64,000 nucleotides of DNA, taken from positions 2,418,001 to 2,482,000 of the forward strand of contig OZ255625.1 in NCBI GenBank assembly GCA_965276755.1, read 5' to 3'. Positions 40,053 to 48,806 of this stretch are shown in pieces. The notes under the pieces are model-generated. The model was not told where the DNA came from and made no database searches. It saw nothing but the letters and a program-made list of their open reading frames with translations. Within the stretch, counting starts at the first letter, position 1. The number at the start of each line of letters is the position of its first letter. A program made the position numbers and the translations under genes. The stretch is from CAJCIS01 sp965276755. Lineage in GTDB: Bacteria; Pseudomonadota; Alphaproteobacteria; Acetobacterales; Acetobacteraceae.

Positions 40053-40718
40053 ATGCAACGGGACAGGCTGGTGATCGGTACGCGGCGTTATTCGAGCTGG
40101 TCGCTGCGCGGGTGGCTTGCCGTCCAGCTCGCGGGGCTGGAGGTCAGCGTCGAGGTTGTGCCGCTGCAGGGCAGCGGGCAGACCACGGCGCTGAAGGGCA
40201 ACACGCCGACGGGTCTGGTTCCGTTCCTGGAACACCAGGGTGCACGGGTGTGGGAGAGCCTGGCCATTTGCGAGTACTGCGCCGAGATCGCGCCCGCGAT
40301 CTGGCCTGAAGATCGCGCGGCGCGGGCGCATGCCCGCTCGGCTGCGGCGGAGATGCATGCGGGGTTTGCGGCAATGCGCCGAGCCATGCCGATGAATCTG
40401 GGGCGCGATTTTGAAGGTCTGGTGCATGATGCGGACGTCGAGGCCGATATCGCGCGCATCACTGCGCTGTGGCGGGAGGCGCTGGACGCGTTCGGGCGCG
40501 GCGGAGCCTTCCTGTATGGCGCCGAGTTCGGGTTGGCGGACGCCATGTTCGCGCCGGTGGTGACGCGGTTCCTCACCTACAGGCCGGACCTGCCCCCCCA
40601 GGCAACCGCGTACTGCCAGGCGGTACGTGCCCATAAGCTGATAGTGCAGTGGTATGACGATGCGGCGGCCGAACCCGCCGCCTGGAGGCTGGCCAAATAC
40701 GAGAGCTTGCAGCCGTAA
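40053..40718 (+). CDS. Glutathione S-transferase family protein
   Basis: The 221-residue protein has an N-terminal thioredoxin-like domain (LVIGTRRYSSWSLRGWLAVQ with the Ser-rich active-site region; PTGLVPFLEHQGARVWESLA with the conserved cis-Pro and glutathione-binding ES) and a C-terminal all-helical domain (NLGRDFEGLVHDADVEADIA; GAEFGLADAMFAPVV). GST-type enzymes conjugate or reduce substrates with glutathione. GGGAGAGG lies just before the ATG. Its 3' end overlaps the reading frame of the glycosyltransferase that follows, so the two may be co-transcribed despite unrelated functions. Confidence 0.93.
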   Translation: MQRDRLVIGTRRYSSWSLRGWLAVQLAGLEVSVEVVPLQGSGQTTALKGNTPTGLVPFLEHQGARVWESLAICEYCAEIAPAIWPEDRAARAHARSAAAEMHAGFAAMRRAMPMNLGRDFEGLVHDADVEADIARITALWREALDAFGRGGAFLYGAEFGLADAMFAPVVTRFLTYRPDLPPQATAYCQAVRAHKLIVQWYDDAAAEPAAWRLAKYESLQP

Positions 40719-40771
40719 GCGTCCTGTCGCCGCGCGAGGGCTTTTCGCCCCAGGCGATCGGCGCCGTCGGC

Positions 40772-41857
40772 ATGATGGTGCGGCTGATGGCGGGCGAGGG
40801 CGACATCGTGATTGGCGCCAATCCGGGCGCGGGCGCCTACACCACGCCGCGCCTGCTGCCGGTGCTGCCCGTGCTGTGGCCGCTGTTCGGGCGCACGGAG
40901 CGCTACATGGCCGGGGCGATCGCGCGCCTGCACACGCTGCGCCCACCATTGATCGAGGTGCATAATCGCGCCAACCTGGCGCGCGACGTCGCGGCGGCGC
41001 TGCCGGATGCGCGCGTGGTGCTGTTCCTGCATAACGACCCCCAGGCCATGCGGGCCGCCCGCAGCCCGGCCGAGCGCGCGGCGCTGCTGACGCGCATGGA
41101 CGTGGTCTGTGTCTCGACCTACCTGCGCGCGCGCTTTACCGAGGGCCTGCCGCCCGGCGCCGGCCGCGTCCACCATTTGCCCAATGCCATAGACCTGGCA
41201 GCGCTCCCCCCGCGTTGGCCGTCCGGCCAGCGCGAGCCGACCTTCCTGTTCGTCGGGCGCGCGGTCGCCGACAAGGGTGCCGACGCCTTCGTGCGGGCCT
41301 TTGCCACCATCTCCCCCCATCTGCCCGGCTGGCGCGCCGTGCTGATCGGCGCCGATCGCTTCCGGCTAGACAGCCCCGATACGCCGTTCCTGAGCGCGCT
41401 GCGCGCCGCGGCGCAGGCAGCCGGCGTCACGCTGGGCGGCCACCTGCCCCATGCCGCCGTGCTCGCCGCCATGGCGCGCGCGGCCATCGTGGTCGTGCCC
41501 AGCCGCTGGCAGGAACCGTTCGGACTAACCGCGCTCGAAGCCATCGCCAGCGGCGCCGCGCTGATCTGCGCGCCCTTCGGCGGCCTGCCCGAAGTGGCCG
41601 GCAAGGCTGCGCTCTACGCACCGCCCGATCCCCCAGGCGCCCTGGAGCAGGCCATGCTTAGCCTCGCGCAAGACCCAGTCCGGCGCGCAGGTCTCGCCGA
41701 CGCTGGCCTTGCCCGCGCGCGCGCATTCGACGCCCCGGCGGCCCGGGCACGCCTGCAAGCCCTGCGCGCGGCGATGGTTGAAAGCGGGCAAAGCGGGGGT
41801 CATAGGAAGGGGGAGAGAAGGCCAGGGGCTCTGCCCCTGGACCCCGCTGGGGCCTGA
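40772..41857 (+). CDS. Glycosyltransferase family 4 (start uncertain)
   Basis: The 361-residue protein has a GT-B fold with a GT4 signature: EVHNRANLARDVAAALPDAR, LFLHNDPQAM, FLFVGRAVADKGADAFVRAF and VVPSRWQEPFGLTALEAIAS. It would transfer a sugar to a surface glycan from the cytoplasmic side. Upstream of the first ATG (40772) the frame continues for 25 or more codons without a stop (VSVLSPREGFSPQAIGAVG), matching the first strand and loop of GT4 enzymes, but contains no ATG, GTG or TTG, so either translation starts at an unusual codon or by coupling from GST, or the gene has lost its start. The last residues (RRPGALPLDPAGA) come from repeat C. Confidence 0.8.
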   Translation: MMVRLMAGEGDIVIGANPGAGAYTTPRLLPVLPVLWPLFGRTERYMAGAIARLHTLRPPLIEVHNRANLARDVAAALPDARVVLFLHNDPQAMRAARSPAERAALLTRMDVVCVSTYLRARFTEGLPPGAGRVHHLPNAIDLAALPPRWPSGQREPTFLFVGRAVADKGADAFVRAFATISPHLPGWRAVLIGADRFRLDSPDTPFLSALRAAAQAAGVTLGGHLPHAAVLAAMARAAIVVVPSRWQEPFGLTALEAIASGAALICAPFGGLPEVAGKAALYAPPDPPGALEQAMLSLAQDPVRRAGLADAGLARARAFDAPAARARLQALRAAMVESGQSGGHRKGERRPGALPLDPAGA

Positions 41858-41990
41858 GGCCCCAGACCCCCACTTGTTAGGTTCAGGAGGGGGGCAGACT
41901 TGGCCCCCCTCCTGAACCTAACAAACAGGTTCTAAGGACGTGTCCTTAGCGGGGGGCCAGGGGGCAGAGCCCCCTGGCCTTCTCTTCCTT
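41811..41990. repeat. Repeat C, nested long hairpin
   Basis: The inner arms (41874-41894 and 41904-41924) are a perfect 21-bp inverted repeat around a 9-base loop. The outer arms pair GGCCAGGGGCTCTGCCCCTG with CAGGGGGCAGAGCCCCCTGG, and a smaller GGGGCCTGAGGCCCC hairpin lies inside the left part. A degenerate copy is at 37436-37570. The element separates the glycosyltransferase from cobW. Confidence 0.85.
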
Positions 41991-42007
41991 TCCCAGGAGG
42001 CCCCGCC

Positions 42008-42973
42008 ATGTCCGATCTCGTCCCCGTCACTGTGCTCACCGGCTTTCTGGGCGCGGGCAAAACGACGTTGCTTAATCGCATTCTGACCGAAAATCATGGG
42101 CGGCGATATGCTGTCGTGATTAACGAGTTTGGCGAATTGGGCGTGGATAACGACCTCGTCGTCGATGCGGACGAGGAGGTGTTCGAAATGAACAATGGCT
42201 GCATCTGCTGCACGGTGCGCGGCGATCTCATTCGTATATTGGGCGCGTTGATGAAGCGTGCGCGCAAATTCGACGGGATTATTGTGGAGACGACCGGTCT
42301 GGCCAATCCGGCGCCGGTGGCGCAGACATTTTTCGTCGATGAAGGGATAAGGGCCAAGACGCGCCTGGATGCGATCGTGACGGTGGTCGATGCACGCAAT
42401 TTGCCGGCGCGGCTGGCCGATAGCGAGGAGGCATCTGCGCAGATTGCGTTTGCCGATGTCGTCGTGCTGAACAAGCTCGATCTGGTCGATTCGGACGGAC
42501 TGGCGGCGGTGGAGGCACGGATACGGGCGATCAATCCGATGGCGCGCATCATCCGCGCCACGCGCGCTGATGTGCCGGTCAGCGAAATTCTCGATCAGCA
42601 CGCCTTTGCGCTGGAGCGCATCCTGGCCTTTGATCCGTCATTTCTGGAAAGCGATGAGCACGGGCATAGCGAGGGCATCAACAGCATGAGCTTTGAGGTC
42701 AGGCGCCCGATCGACATGCAGAAATTCCAGCAGTGGATGGGCACGCTGCTGGCCGAACAGGGCGGCAATCTGCTGCGCACGAAGGGCATTTTGGCCGCGT
42801 CCGGCGAGGAGCGGCGGTTTGCGTTCCAAGCCGTGCACATGATGGCCGATGGTGATTTCATCGGCGCCTGGCCGGCGGAAGCACCGCGCCATTCCAAGCT
42901 GGTATTCATCGGGCGCGATCTCAATCGGCCGCAATTGCGGCGCGGGTTCGAAGCGTGCCAGGTCGCGGCGTGA
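42008..42973 (+). CDS. CobW/COG0523 GTPase, metal chaperone-like
   Basis: COG0523 GTPases deliver zinc, cobalt or other metals to target enzymes. The 321-residue protein has Walker A TGFLGAGKTTLLNRI (about residues 11-26), the metal-binding CxCC motif in MNNGCICCTVRGD, Walker B-like GIIVETTGLANPAP and the GTP-specific LNKLDLVD, then a CobW C-terminal domain (MSFEVRRPIDMQKFQQWM; HSKLVFIGRDLN). AGGAGG lies seven bases before the ATG. It overlaps the WD40 gene by 4 bp (GTGA), so the two are translationally coupled. The metal and client are unknown; zinc limitation is a common signal. Confidence 0.95.
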   Translation: MSDLVPVTVLTGFLGAGKTTLLNRILTENHGRRYAVVINEFGELGVDNDLVVDADEEVFEMNNGCICCTVRGDLIRILGALMKRARKFDGIIVETTGLANPAPVAQTFFVDEGIRAKTRLDAIVTVVDARNLPARLADSEEASAQIAFADVVVLNKLDLVDSDGLAAVEARIRAINPMARIIRATRADVPVSEILDQHAFALERILAFDPSFLESDEHGHSEGINSMSFEVRRPIDMQKFQQWMGTLLAEQGGNLLRTKGILAASGEERRFAFQAVHMMADGDFIGAWPAEAPRHSKLVFIGRDLNRPQLRRGFEACQVAA

Positions 42974-43992
42974 GCGAAACGGTCTCGCTGCTGGGATCGC
43001 GCGGGGTTGTGCGCGAGCTTGGCGCGCATGTGGTGGCTGCATGTTTTGCCGCCGATGGGTGCTGCGCGTTCGGGCTGGGCGATGGCAGCGTGCATCTGGC
43101 ACCGCGCGCGGGCGATTGGGTACGGGTGGAGGCGCATGACGGTGCGGTGATGGCGCTTGCCGCCGATCCAGGCGCGGACGGATTTCTCAGCGCGGGCGAC
43201 GACGGCTTGCTGGTGCGTTTGGGTGCGGCCGGAGAGGCGGCGCCACTGTTCTCGACGGGCGGCAAATGGATAGAGCAGATGTGTGTCTTTACCGAACAGC
43301 GTGGCGGATTGATTGCGTGCGGCGTTGGGCGGCAGGCGATCCTTTTTGACGCGTCGGGCGAGAGGCTCAAGGCTCTAAGCCACCCTTCGACGGTGACGGG
43401 ATTGGCATTTGACGCAAAGGGCAAGCGGCTGGCGGCATCTCACTATAATGGTGCGTCGCTATGGTTCACCGCGTCCAAATCCGACAAGCCGCGCGTGCTG
43501 GAATGGAAGGGCAGCCACACGGGTGTGGCGATCCATCCGGGCGTTGATGCGGTGGTGACGGCAATGCAGGAGAATGCGCTGCATGGCTGGCGGCTGGCCG
43601 ATGAGCAGCACATGCGCATGACCGGTTATCCGGGCAAGCCGGAATCGTTGGGTTTTACGCGCAGCGGCAGATATCTGGCGAGTTCGGGTGCGGACGCCAT
43701 TGTGCTGTGGCCGTTTTTTGGTGGCGGCCCGATGGGCAAGCCGCCGCTGGAGGTGGCGCAGATCGAGGGCGTGCTGTGCACGCGCGTTGCGTGCCACCCG
43801 AAGGAGGAGGTGGTGTCGGCGGGCTACGCCGATGGCAGCGTGGTGATGGCACAGATCGGTACGCAGAAGCTGGTTGTGTTGGCTGAACCGTGCGGACAGG
43901 CGGTGTCGGCTTTGGCGTGGAGCGGCGACGGAGCGCGGTTGGCGTTTGGGACTGAGGCGGGCAGGGCGGCGCTTCTGGATTTATCGAGGTAA
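42970..43992 (+). CDS. WD40-repeat beta-propeller protein
   Basis: The 340-residue protein has about seven four-stranded repeats recognisable as VAACFAADGCCAFGLGDGSV, VMALAADPGADGFLSAGDDG, TGLAFDAKGKRLAASHYNGA, SLGFTRSGRYLASSGADAIV and ALAWSGDGARLAFGTEAGRA. Beta-propellers of this type scaffold protein interactions. The GTG at 42970 overlaps the cobW stop, a pairing that suggests a shared metal-related job such as presenting a client. No signal peptide is seen, so it acts in the cytoplasm. Repeat A follows. Confidence 0.9.
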   Translation: MSETVSLLGSRGVVRELGAHVVAACFAADGCCAFGLGDGSVHLAPRAGDWVRVEAHDGAVMALAADPGADGFLSAGDDGLLVRLGAAGEAAPLFSTGGKWIEQMCVFTEQRGGLIACGVGRQAILFDASGERLKALSHPSTVTGLAFDAKGKRLAASHYNGASLWFTASKSDKPRVLEWKGSHTGVAIHPGVDAVVTAMQENALHGWRLADEQHMRMTGYPGKPESLGFTRSGRYLASSGADAIVLWPFFGGGPMGKPPLEVAQIEGVLCTRVACHPKEEVVSAGYADGSVVMAQIGTQKLVVLAEPCGQAVSALAWSGDGARLAFGTEAGRAALLDLSR

Positions 43993-44031
43993 ACTAGTAT
44001 CAATCTGTGCAGGCATCGATTTTAGAAAAGA

Positions 44032-44150
44032 CTGGGTGGGACGTGCCGCCCCCCCAGACCCCCCGTCTTCATTTAAGACAATCTCTTTTCACGGCTTTTT
44101 CTAAATTGATGACGGGGGGTTTGGGGGGGATGGCACATCCCCCCCAAGTC
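44032..44150. repeat. Repeat A, two inverted halves overlapping a gene end
   Basis: The left half is CTGGGTGGGACGTGCCGCCC plus CCCCAGACCCCCCGTC, the right half GACGGGGGGTTTGGGGGGGA plus TGGCACATCCCCCCCAAG, about 40 bp apart. The right half encodes the last 16 residues of the minus-strand TPR gene. Confidence 0.9.
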
Positions 44151-45624
44151 TTTTCTTGTCTTCGAGCCTTAACGCCTCGGCCGCCCGCGCCATGACCGGC
44201 GCCCAATCATTCGGCGTCTGCTGCCGAAACAGTCGTAGCGAGGGATACCACACGCAGTCGTCCCGCTCGACGAGCCAGCGCCAGTCAGACGGTGTGGGAA
44301 CCAGCACCCAGGCCGGTTTGCCGATGGCGCCGGCGAGATGGACGATGGCCGTATCGACCGCGAGCACAAGATCGAGGCCAGTGATGACGGCACCTGTTTC
44401 AGCAAAGCTCTCGAGTTCCTCGCTGATGTTGTGCAAATTGGGCAGGGTGGCGGCGTAGGCGCGGTCTTCCTCGGGGAAGGGCTTTTGCAGGACGACGAAG
44501 TCGATGTCCTGATTAGCCAGGATGGGAGCGAGCGTTTCCAGGCGCACGGAGCGGCGGGTGTTGTTGGGGTGCGTCGGGCGGCCGGACCAGGCGATGCCCA
44601 CGCGCAGGCGCCGGCTGCCGTCGGGCGCGCGTTTTGTGGCCACGTCAAGGCGGTTGCGCCAGTGAGACACGCGCGCGGGCTTCATGGCCATGTAGGGGCC
44701 TGGCCAGGGGATCGTGTCCAGCTCCGTGCCGAAGATTTGCGGCAGCGTGGAGAGTAGGACGTAGGCGTCGTGGGGTGGCACGTCGGCCCAGCGGGGAATG
44801 CAGGTTTCGATATCTGGGTGATCGCCCAGCAGGGCTGTGACTTCCGGGCCCCAGCCGATGATGAGGTGGGGGACCCGCTCGCGGACGTGCGGGATGTAGC
44901 GGGCGAACTGGATCATGTCGCCGAAGCCCTGATCGGCCACCAGCAGGATGCGGCCGTCCTGGATGCGCATGCCGTTCCAGGGGGCGGCGGTCATCTTGGG
45001 CAGCGTGCCGCGCGCCTGATCGAGCTTGTTGCGCCAGGAGTATTCCATCCACCCTGGCAAGTAGTCGCCCTGGGAGAGGAGGAGTTCGCCCAGGCCCATG
45101 TGGGAGGCGGCGTTTTCCGGCTCGCGTCCAATGGCTTCACGGAAATAGCGACCGGCATCGTCGAGCTCGCCGCGAGTGAGGTGGGTCAGGGCGAGCTCGA
45201 CACGGTGGTTGGCCGTGTCCGGGCTGTGGCGCACGGCCTCGCGCCCGGCGCGTAGCGCGTCGTCGAGGCGGTTCTTGCCGCGATAGAGGGCGCAGAGGTT
45301 GAGGTGCCAGTTGGCCACGTTGGGCTGGCGGGCGATGGCGGCTTCGAGCAGCGTGATGGCCTCATCGGTGCGGCCTTCCTGGCCGAGGATGCCGCCGAGC
45401 AGGCCGAGCGCACCGGGCAAGTCGGGCGAAGCGGTCAGCACGTCCCGGCAGATGCCAATGGCTTCGTTGATCCGCCGGAGTTTGGCGGCGCCGAGGGCGC
45501 GCGTGAGCGCCTGGTCGGCCGTCTCAGCGCCTGGCGGCAGGGCCGCAGCAGCTGGGGCGGGTGCTGCGACGTTGGTGTTTGCCGGGGCGGGCGGGGCCTT
45601 GGCGGGCGGGGTCTGGCTGGTCAT
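44101..45624 (-). CDS. TPR protein with glycosyltransferase-like C-terminal domain
   Basis: The 507-residue protein begins with an alanine/proline-rich segment, then TPR units (residues about 40-200: DQALTRALGAAKLRRINEAI, LGGILGQEGRTDEAITLLEA, NLCALYRGKNRLDDALRAGR) and a C-terminal domain of the GT41/GT9-like type (RILLVADQGFGDMIQFARYI; LRVGIAWSGRPTHPNNTRRS; VLAVDTAIVHLAGAIGKPAW). Such proteins are linked to glycan or flagellin modification. The final RLGGDVPSPPNPPSSI is encoded by repeat A and looks foreign to the family. The start at 45624 (MTSQTPPAKA) follows a long frame without better starts. Confidence 0.88.
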   Translation of the reverse strand: MTSQTPPAKAPPAPANTNVAAPAPAAAALPPGAETADQALTRALGAAKLRRINEAIGICRDVLTASPDLPGALGLLGGILGQEGRTDEAITLLEAAIARQPNVANWHLNLCALYRGKNRLDDALRAGREAVRHSPDTANHRVELALTHLTRGELDDAGRYFREAIGREPENAASHMGLGELLLSQGDYLPGWMEYSWRNKLDQARGTLPKMTAAPWNGMRIQDGRILLVADQGFGDMIQFARYIPHVRERVPHLIIGWGPEVTALLGDHPDIETCIPRWADVPPHDAYVLLSTLPQIFGTELDTIPWPGPYMAMKPARVSHWRNRLDVATKRAPDGSRRLRVGIAWSGRPTHPNNTRRSVRLETLAPILANQDIDFVVLQKPFPEEDRAYAATLPNLHNISEELESFAETGAVITGLDLVLAVDTAIVHLAGAIGKPAWVLVPTPSDWRWLVERDDCVWYPSLRLFRQQTPNDWAPVMARAAEALRLEDKKRLGGDVPSPPNPPSSI

Positions 45625-45801
45625 GGATGGGCGGCGCACCTGCTTGAGATAGGCTGGGCACGCCCCACCCATGTCTTATGAAGGCCAGTCATTGAGCGCG
45701 TTGGTATTAGCGGACCGTGAAATGATCCTGTGCCGCCCTACTAACGCGGCTGCTTGCGCGCGGCCAGAGCCCGCTGGCGTTCTGCTGGAGAGAAATGAGC
45801 G

Positions 45802-46566
45802 ATGAACCATGGGCACAGCGTGCTGGTGTATGCGTTGCTGGCCGGCGCTGCTCTGCTCGCCGGCATCCAGAATGCGCTGGCCGGCGGCGGGTCCTTTCTG
45901 ACCCTGCCGGCCCTGCTGCTGTTCGGCATGGACGCGCGTGCGGCCAACATCACATCCACGGTGGCCCTGTTTCCAGGGCAGGTGGCCACCGGCCTGACCG
46001 GTCGGGCCCTGGTCCGCGGTGCGGAGGGTTTGTCCTTCCGCACATTGACGATCATCAGCCTGATCGGCGGGGCAGTGGGCGCTGGGCTGCTGCTTGCCAC
46101 GCCGCAGAGCTTCTTTCAGCGCCTGGTGCCGTTCCTGGTGCTGTTTGCCACGGGCGTCTTTGTGTGGGGCAGCTTCTTTCGTTCGACCGGTCCCGCCCAG
46201 GCGCGCCTGTCCAGCCGCGCGGCGGCGGCGGTGCAATGCCTGATCGCGATCTATGGTGGCTATTTCGGCGGCGGCATCGGCATGCTGATGCTGGCGGCGC
46301 TGACCTTGGCCGGGTTGGGCGTGCGGCAGGCGGGTGCCACAAAGAATGCGCTGGCGGGTGTGATGAATGCCTCGGCCGTGTTGATTTTTGCTTTCTCGCC
46401 AGACGTGCATTGGGCAACCGCGGGGGCGGTCGCGTCGGGCGCCTTGCTGGGTGGGCAGATCGGCGCCTGGCTGATGTTCCGCGTTAATGAGCGCGCGCTG
46501 CGATTGGGCGTGGTAGCGCTCGGGCTTGTTCTGACCACGGCGCTATTTGGGCGCGCCTATTTCTGA
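45802..46566 (+). CDS. TSUP/TauE-SafE family permease
   Basis: The 254-residue protein is polytopic, with about eight membrane segments (such as LVYALLAGAALLAGIQNALA, TIISLIGGAVGAGLLLAT, LVPFLVLFATGVFVWGSF, LGVVALGLVLTTALFGRA) and the TSUP-type internal duplication: AGIQNALAGGGSFLTLPAL in the first half and GGYFGGGIGMLMLAALTL in the second. TauE/SafE proteins move sulfite, sulfonates or organic anions across the inner membrane. The ATG at 45802 follows GAGAGA. No sulfur-metabolism genes are adjacent, so the substrate is unknown. Confidence 0.92.
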   Translation: MNHGHSVLVYALLAGAALLAGIQNALAGGGSFLTLPALLLFGMDARAANITSTVALFPGQVATGLTGRALVRGAEGLSFRTLTIISLIGGAVGAGLLLATPQSFFQRLVPFLVLFATGVFVWGSFFRSTGPAQARLSSRAAAAVQCLIAIYGGYFGGGIGMLMLAALTLAGLGVRQAGATKNALAGVMNASAVLIFAFSPDVHWATAGAVASGALLGGQIGAWLMFRVNERALRLGVVALGLVLTTALFGRAYF

Positions 46567-46634
46567 GTGGATTGCGGGTAGCGCCCAACACTAAGAGGAA
46601 CCGGGCGCCTTTTGAGCGCCCAGCATGCACGTGC

Positions 46635-47165
46635 TTATCGGCAGGCGACAGTGTGGTGGTAGGCGACGTGATGCACAACGTGGTGATGTATCACGGGCGC
46701 GGGGACGTAGACCGCCGGACTATAGGTAGGTTCCACGTAAGCGGGAGCATACCCGTAAGCGGGAGCATACCCGTAAGCTGGATAGCCCCAGCCACCGTAG
46801 CCCCAACCGGGATAGCCGAAGCCGAAGCCAACGCCGCGCACGCCCCAGCCGCCTCGCCAGCCCCAGCCGCCGCCCCAACCACCACGCCAGCCACCCCAAC
46901 CACCGTGCCAGCCGCCCCAGCCGGCGTGCAGCCCGTAGCCGCCATGCCAGCCGCCGCCGCCCCAGCCGCCGAAACCGCCGTGCCAGCCCCCGCCGTAGCC
47001 ACCGTGGAAACCGCCCCCTCCGCCGCCGTGGAATCCACCGCCGCCGAAGCCGCCACCGCCATGCCCCCATGCTGCCTCAGCAGAGGGGGCGGCGAGAACC
47101 TGCAAGGAAAGCGCCGCCGCAATTGCCGCATAGCCGGACCACGCGCGTGTCGAGATCATACCCAT
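46635..47165 (-). CDS. Secreted Gly/Trp/His-rich protein
   Basis: The 176-residue protein has a signal peptide (MGMISTRAWSGYAAIAAALS, cleavage near AEA-AW) and a mature part made almost wholly of Gly with His, Trp and Tyr: HGGGGFGGGGFHGGGGGGFH, then WHGGW, WRGGW and YGYAPAYGYAP repeats, ending VIHHHVVHHVAYHHTVACR. The His-rich end could bind metal. Such proteins are surface or periplasmic and intrinsically disordered. GGAGG lies eight bases before the ATG at 47165. A neighbouring frame would extend the start to 47249 without a ribosome binding site. Function unknown. Confidence 0.85.
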   Translation of the reverse strand: MGMISTRAWSGYAAIAAALSLQVLAAPSAEAAWGHGGGGFGGGGFHGGGGGGFHGGYGGGWHGGFGGWGGGGWHGGYGLHAGWGGWHGGWGGWRGGWGGGWGWRGGWGVRGVGFGFGYPGWGYGGWGYPAYGYAPAYGYAPAYVEPTYSPAVYVPAPVIHHHVVHHVAYHHTVACR

Positions 47166-47275
47166 CAGAGCAACCTCCGTATTCACGGACCCATGTCGGA
47201 TGGCCAGGCGCGAATGCCAAGAAAAGAAGGGTAACGGCGCGTTGCGCAAGCGGAGGCGATGGCTTGCCGGCCCGA

Positions 47276-48247
47276 TCAGGGAAGCAGGATCGTCTGGCCC
47301 GTGGTCAGCCGCGCTTCCAGCGCAACGTGGGCGTCGCGGGCATCCTGCAAGGCAAACGTCTGATTGATTTGAGGGCTCAGCACGCCGCTGCGAATGGCTG
47401 CGAACAGGTCCGCGGTCATTTCGTCCCTGACGGACGGTTTGGCGGTGTAGGTGGCGAGCGATGGCCGGGTGAGAAAAAGGCTGCCCTTGGCGCTGAGCAG
47501 GCTGATCTCCACAGGCGGCACTGGTCCGGAGGCATTGCCAAAGCTGACCATCAAGCCTAGCGGCGCCAGGCAGTCGAGGCTGGCGTGAAAGGTGTCGCGG
47601 CCGGTGCTGTCATAGACCACGGGCACCATCTCGCCCGCGGTGATGCGCTTGACCTCGGCGGCCAGGTTGTGGTGGCCAATGATTGTGTAGGCAGCGCCGT
47701 GGCCGCGGGCGAGTGCGGCCTTCTCTGCAGTGGACGTGACGCCGATGACCGTGGCACCCAGATGGCTGGCCCACTGGCAGAGCAGCAAGCCGACGCCGCC
47801 GGCCGCGGCGTGCACGAGGATGGTCTCGCCAGGTGCGACCTTGTGGGTGCGAAAGATCAGGTAATGCGCAGTCAGGCCTTGCAGCGTCATTGCAGCGGCA
47901 ATGCGCGGGTCGATGTCCTGTGGCAGCCTGATGGCCTGGCTCGCATGGATGACTCTATGCGTGGCGTAGGCGCCCAATGCTCCGGCGTAGGCAATGCGAT
48001 CGCCAGGGGCGAAACCCGAGACGTCACTGCCGATTGCCTCGATGACGCCGGCACCTTCCTGGCCGATGACGGCCGGCAAATGCGGCAGCTTGTAGAGGCC
48101 GGTGCGGAAATAGACGTCGATGTAATTCAGCCCGATGGCTTCCTGGCGGATCAGGAGTTCGCCGGGGGCGGGTTCGGGCTTGGGGATCTGTTCCCAGCGC
48201 AGCACCTCCGGCCCGCCGGTGGCGTGCATGCGAATGGCCTTGCTCAT
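47276..48247 (-). CDS. qor: Quinone oxidoreductase (medium-chain reductase)
   Basis: The 323-residue protein reduces quinones with NADPH in characterised relatives. It has the medium-chain dehydrogenase/reductase fold without structural zinc ligands: PKPEPAPGELLIRQEAIGLN, YIDVYFRTGLY, VIGQEGAGVIEAIGSDVSGF, the cofactor motif VHAAAGGVGLLLCQWA and VYDSTGRDTFHASL. The length is normal. It sits with its start about 25 bp from the end of the ogt gene on the same strand; the two may be co-transcribed. Confidence 0.93.
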   Translation of the reverse strand: MSKAIRMHATGGPEVLRWEQIPKPEPAPGELLIRQEAIGLNYIDVYFRTGLYKLPHLPAVIGQEGAGVIEAIGSDVSGFAPGDRIAYAGALGAYATHRVIHASQAIRLPQDIDPRIAAAMTLQGLTAHYLIFRTHKVAPGETILVHAAAGGVGLLLCQWASHLGATVIGVTSTAEKAALARGHGAAYTIIGHHNLAAEVKRITAGEMVPVVYDSTGRDTFHASLDCLAPLGLMVSFGNASGPVPPVEISLLSAKGSLFLTRPSLATYTAKPSVRDEMTADLFAAIRSGVLSPQINQTFALQDARDAHVALEARLTTGQTILLP

Positions 48248-48272
48248 GCTTGATGCGGCCGCGTGCTGGAGG

Positions 48273-48806
48273 TCATAGGCGATCCATCAGATCGGAACGG
48301 ATGGCGTGCTGCGGCAGAGCCAGGCCTGGAGTCGCGGCACCTTCGTGGGCGAGCAACCACGACTTTGTCTGCAAGCCCTCGCCGCCGGAATAACCTCCGA
48401 GGCCGCTACTACCCACCACGCGGTGGCAAGGGATGATGATGGGGATTGGGTTGGCACCGTTGGCGCCCCCTATGCTGCGTGGCGAGCCACCTGCCGCACG
48501 GGCAAGGTCGGCGTAGGAGCAGGTTTGTCCGAAGCCGATGTCACGCAATGCGGCCCAGACGCGTTGCCGATAGGGGCTGCCTGGCGGTGCCAACGGCAGG
48601 TCGAAGACGCGCAGGCTGCCATCGAAATAGGCATGAAGCTGCTCGGAGGCCTGCAGGAGGATGGGGCTTGGTGTCTGGTCTCGCCCCCAGCCCCAATCGA
48701 GTGCGACAATCGCGCCCGCCTCCTGCGAGACGGTCAAGGGGCCGAGCGGCGTGTGAAGGGAAAGGGACGGCACGGTCCGGCAGATGTACGCCGAGATGGC
48801 TTTCAC
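48273..48806 (-). CDS. ogt: Methylated-DNA-[protein]-cysteine S-methyltransferase
   Basis: Ogt repairs O6-alkylguanine by moving the alkyl group onto its own cysteine in a single-turnover reaction. The 177-residue protein has the helix-turn-helix finger TCSYADLARAAGGSPRSIGG, the Asn hinge ANGANPIPIIIPCHRVVGSS with the acceptor Cys in PCHRV, and GYSGGEGLQTKSWLLAHEG after it. The start is not certain: the GTG at 48806 (MKAISAYICRTV) and another at 48773 (VPSLSLHTPLGPL) are both possible; neither has a strong ribosome binding site. It lies upstream of qor on the same strand. Confidence 0.93.
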   Translation of the reverse strand: MKAISAYICRTVPSLSLHTPLGPLTVSQEAGAIVALDWGWGRDQTPSPILLQASEQLHAYFDGSLRVFDLPLAPPGSPYRQRVWAALRDIGFGQTCSYADLARAAGGSPRSIGGANGANPIPIIIPCHRVVGSSGLGGYSGGEGLQTKSWLLAHEGAATPGLALPQHAIRSDLMDRL

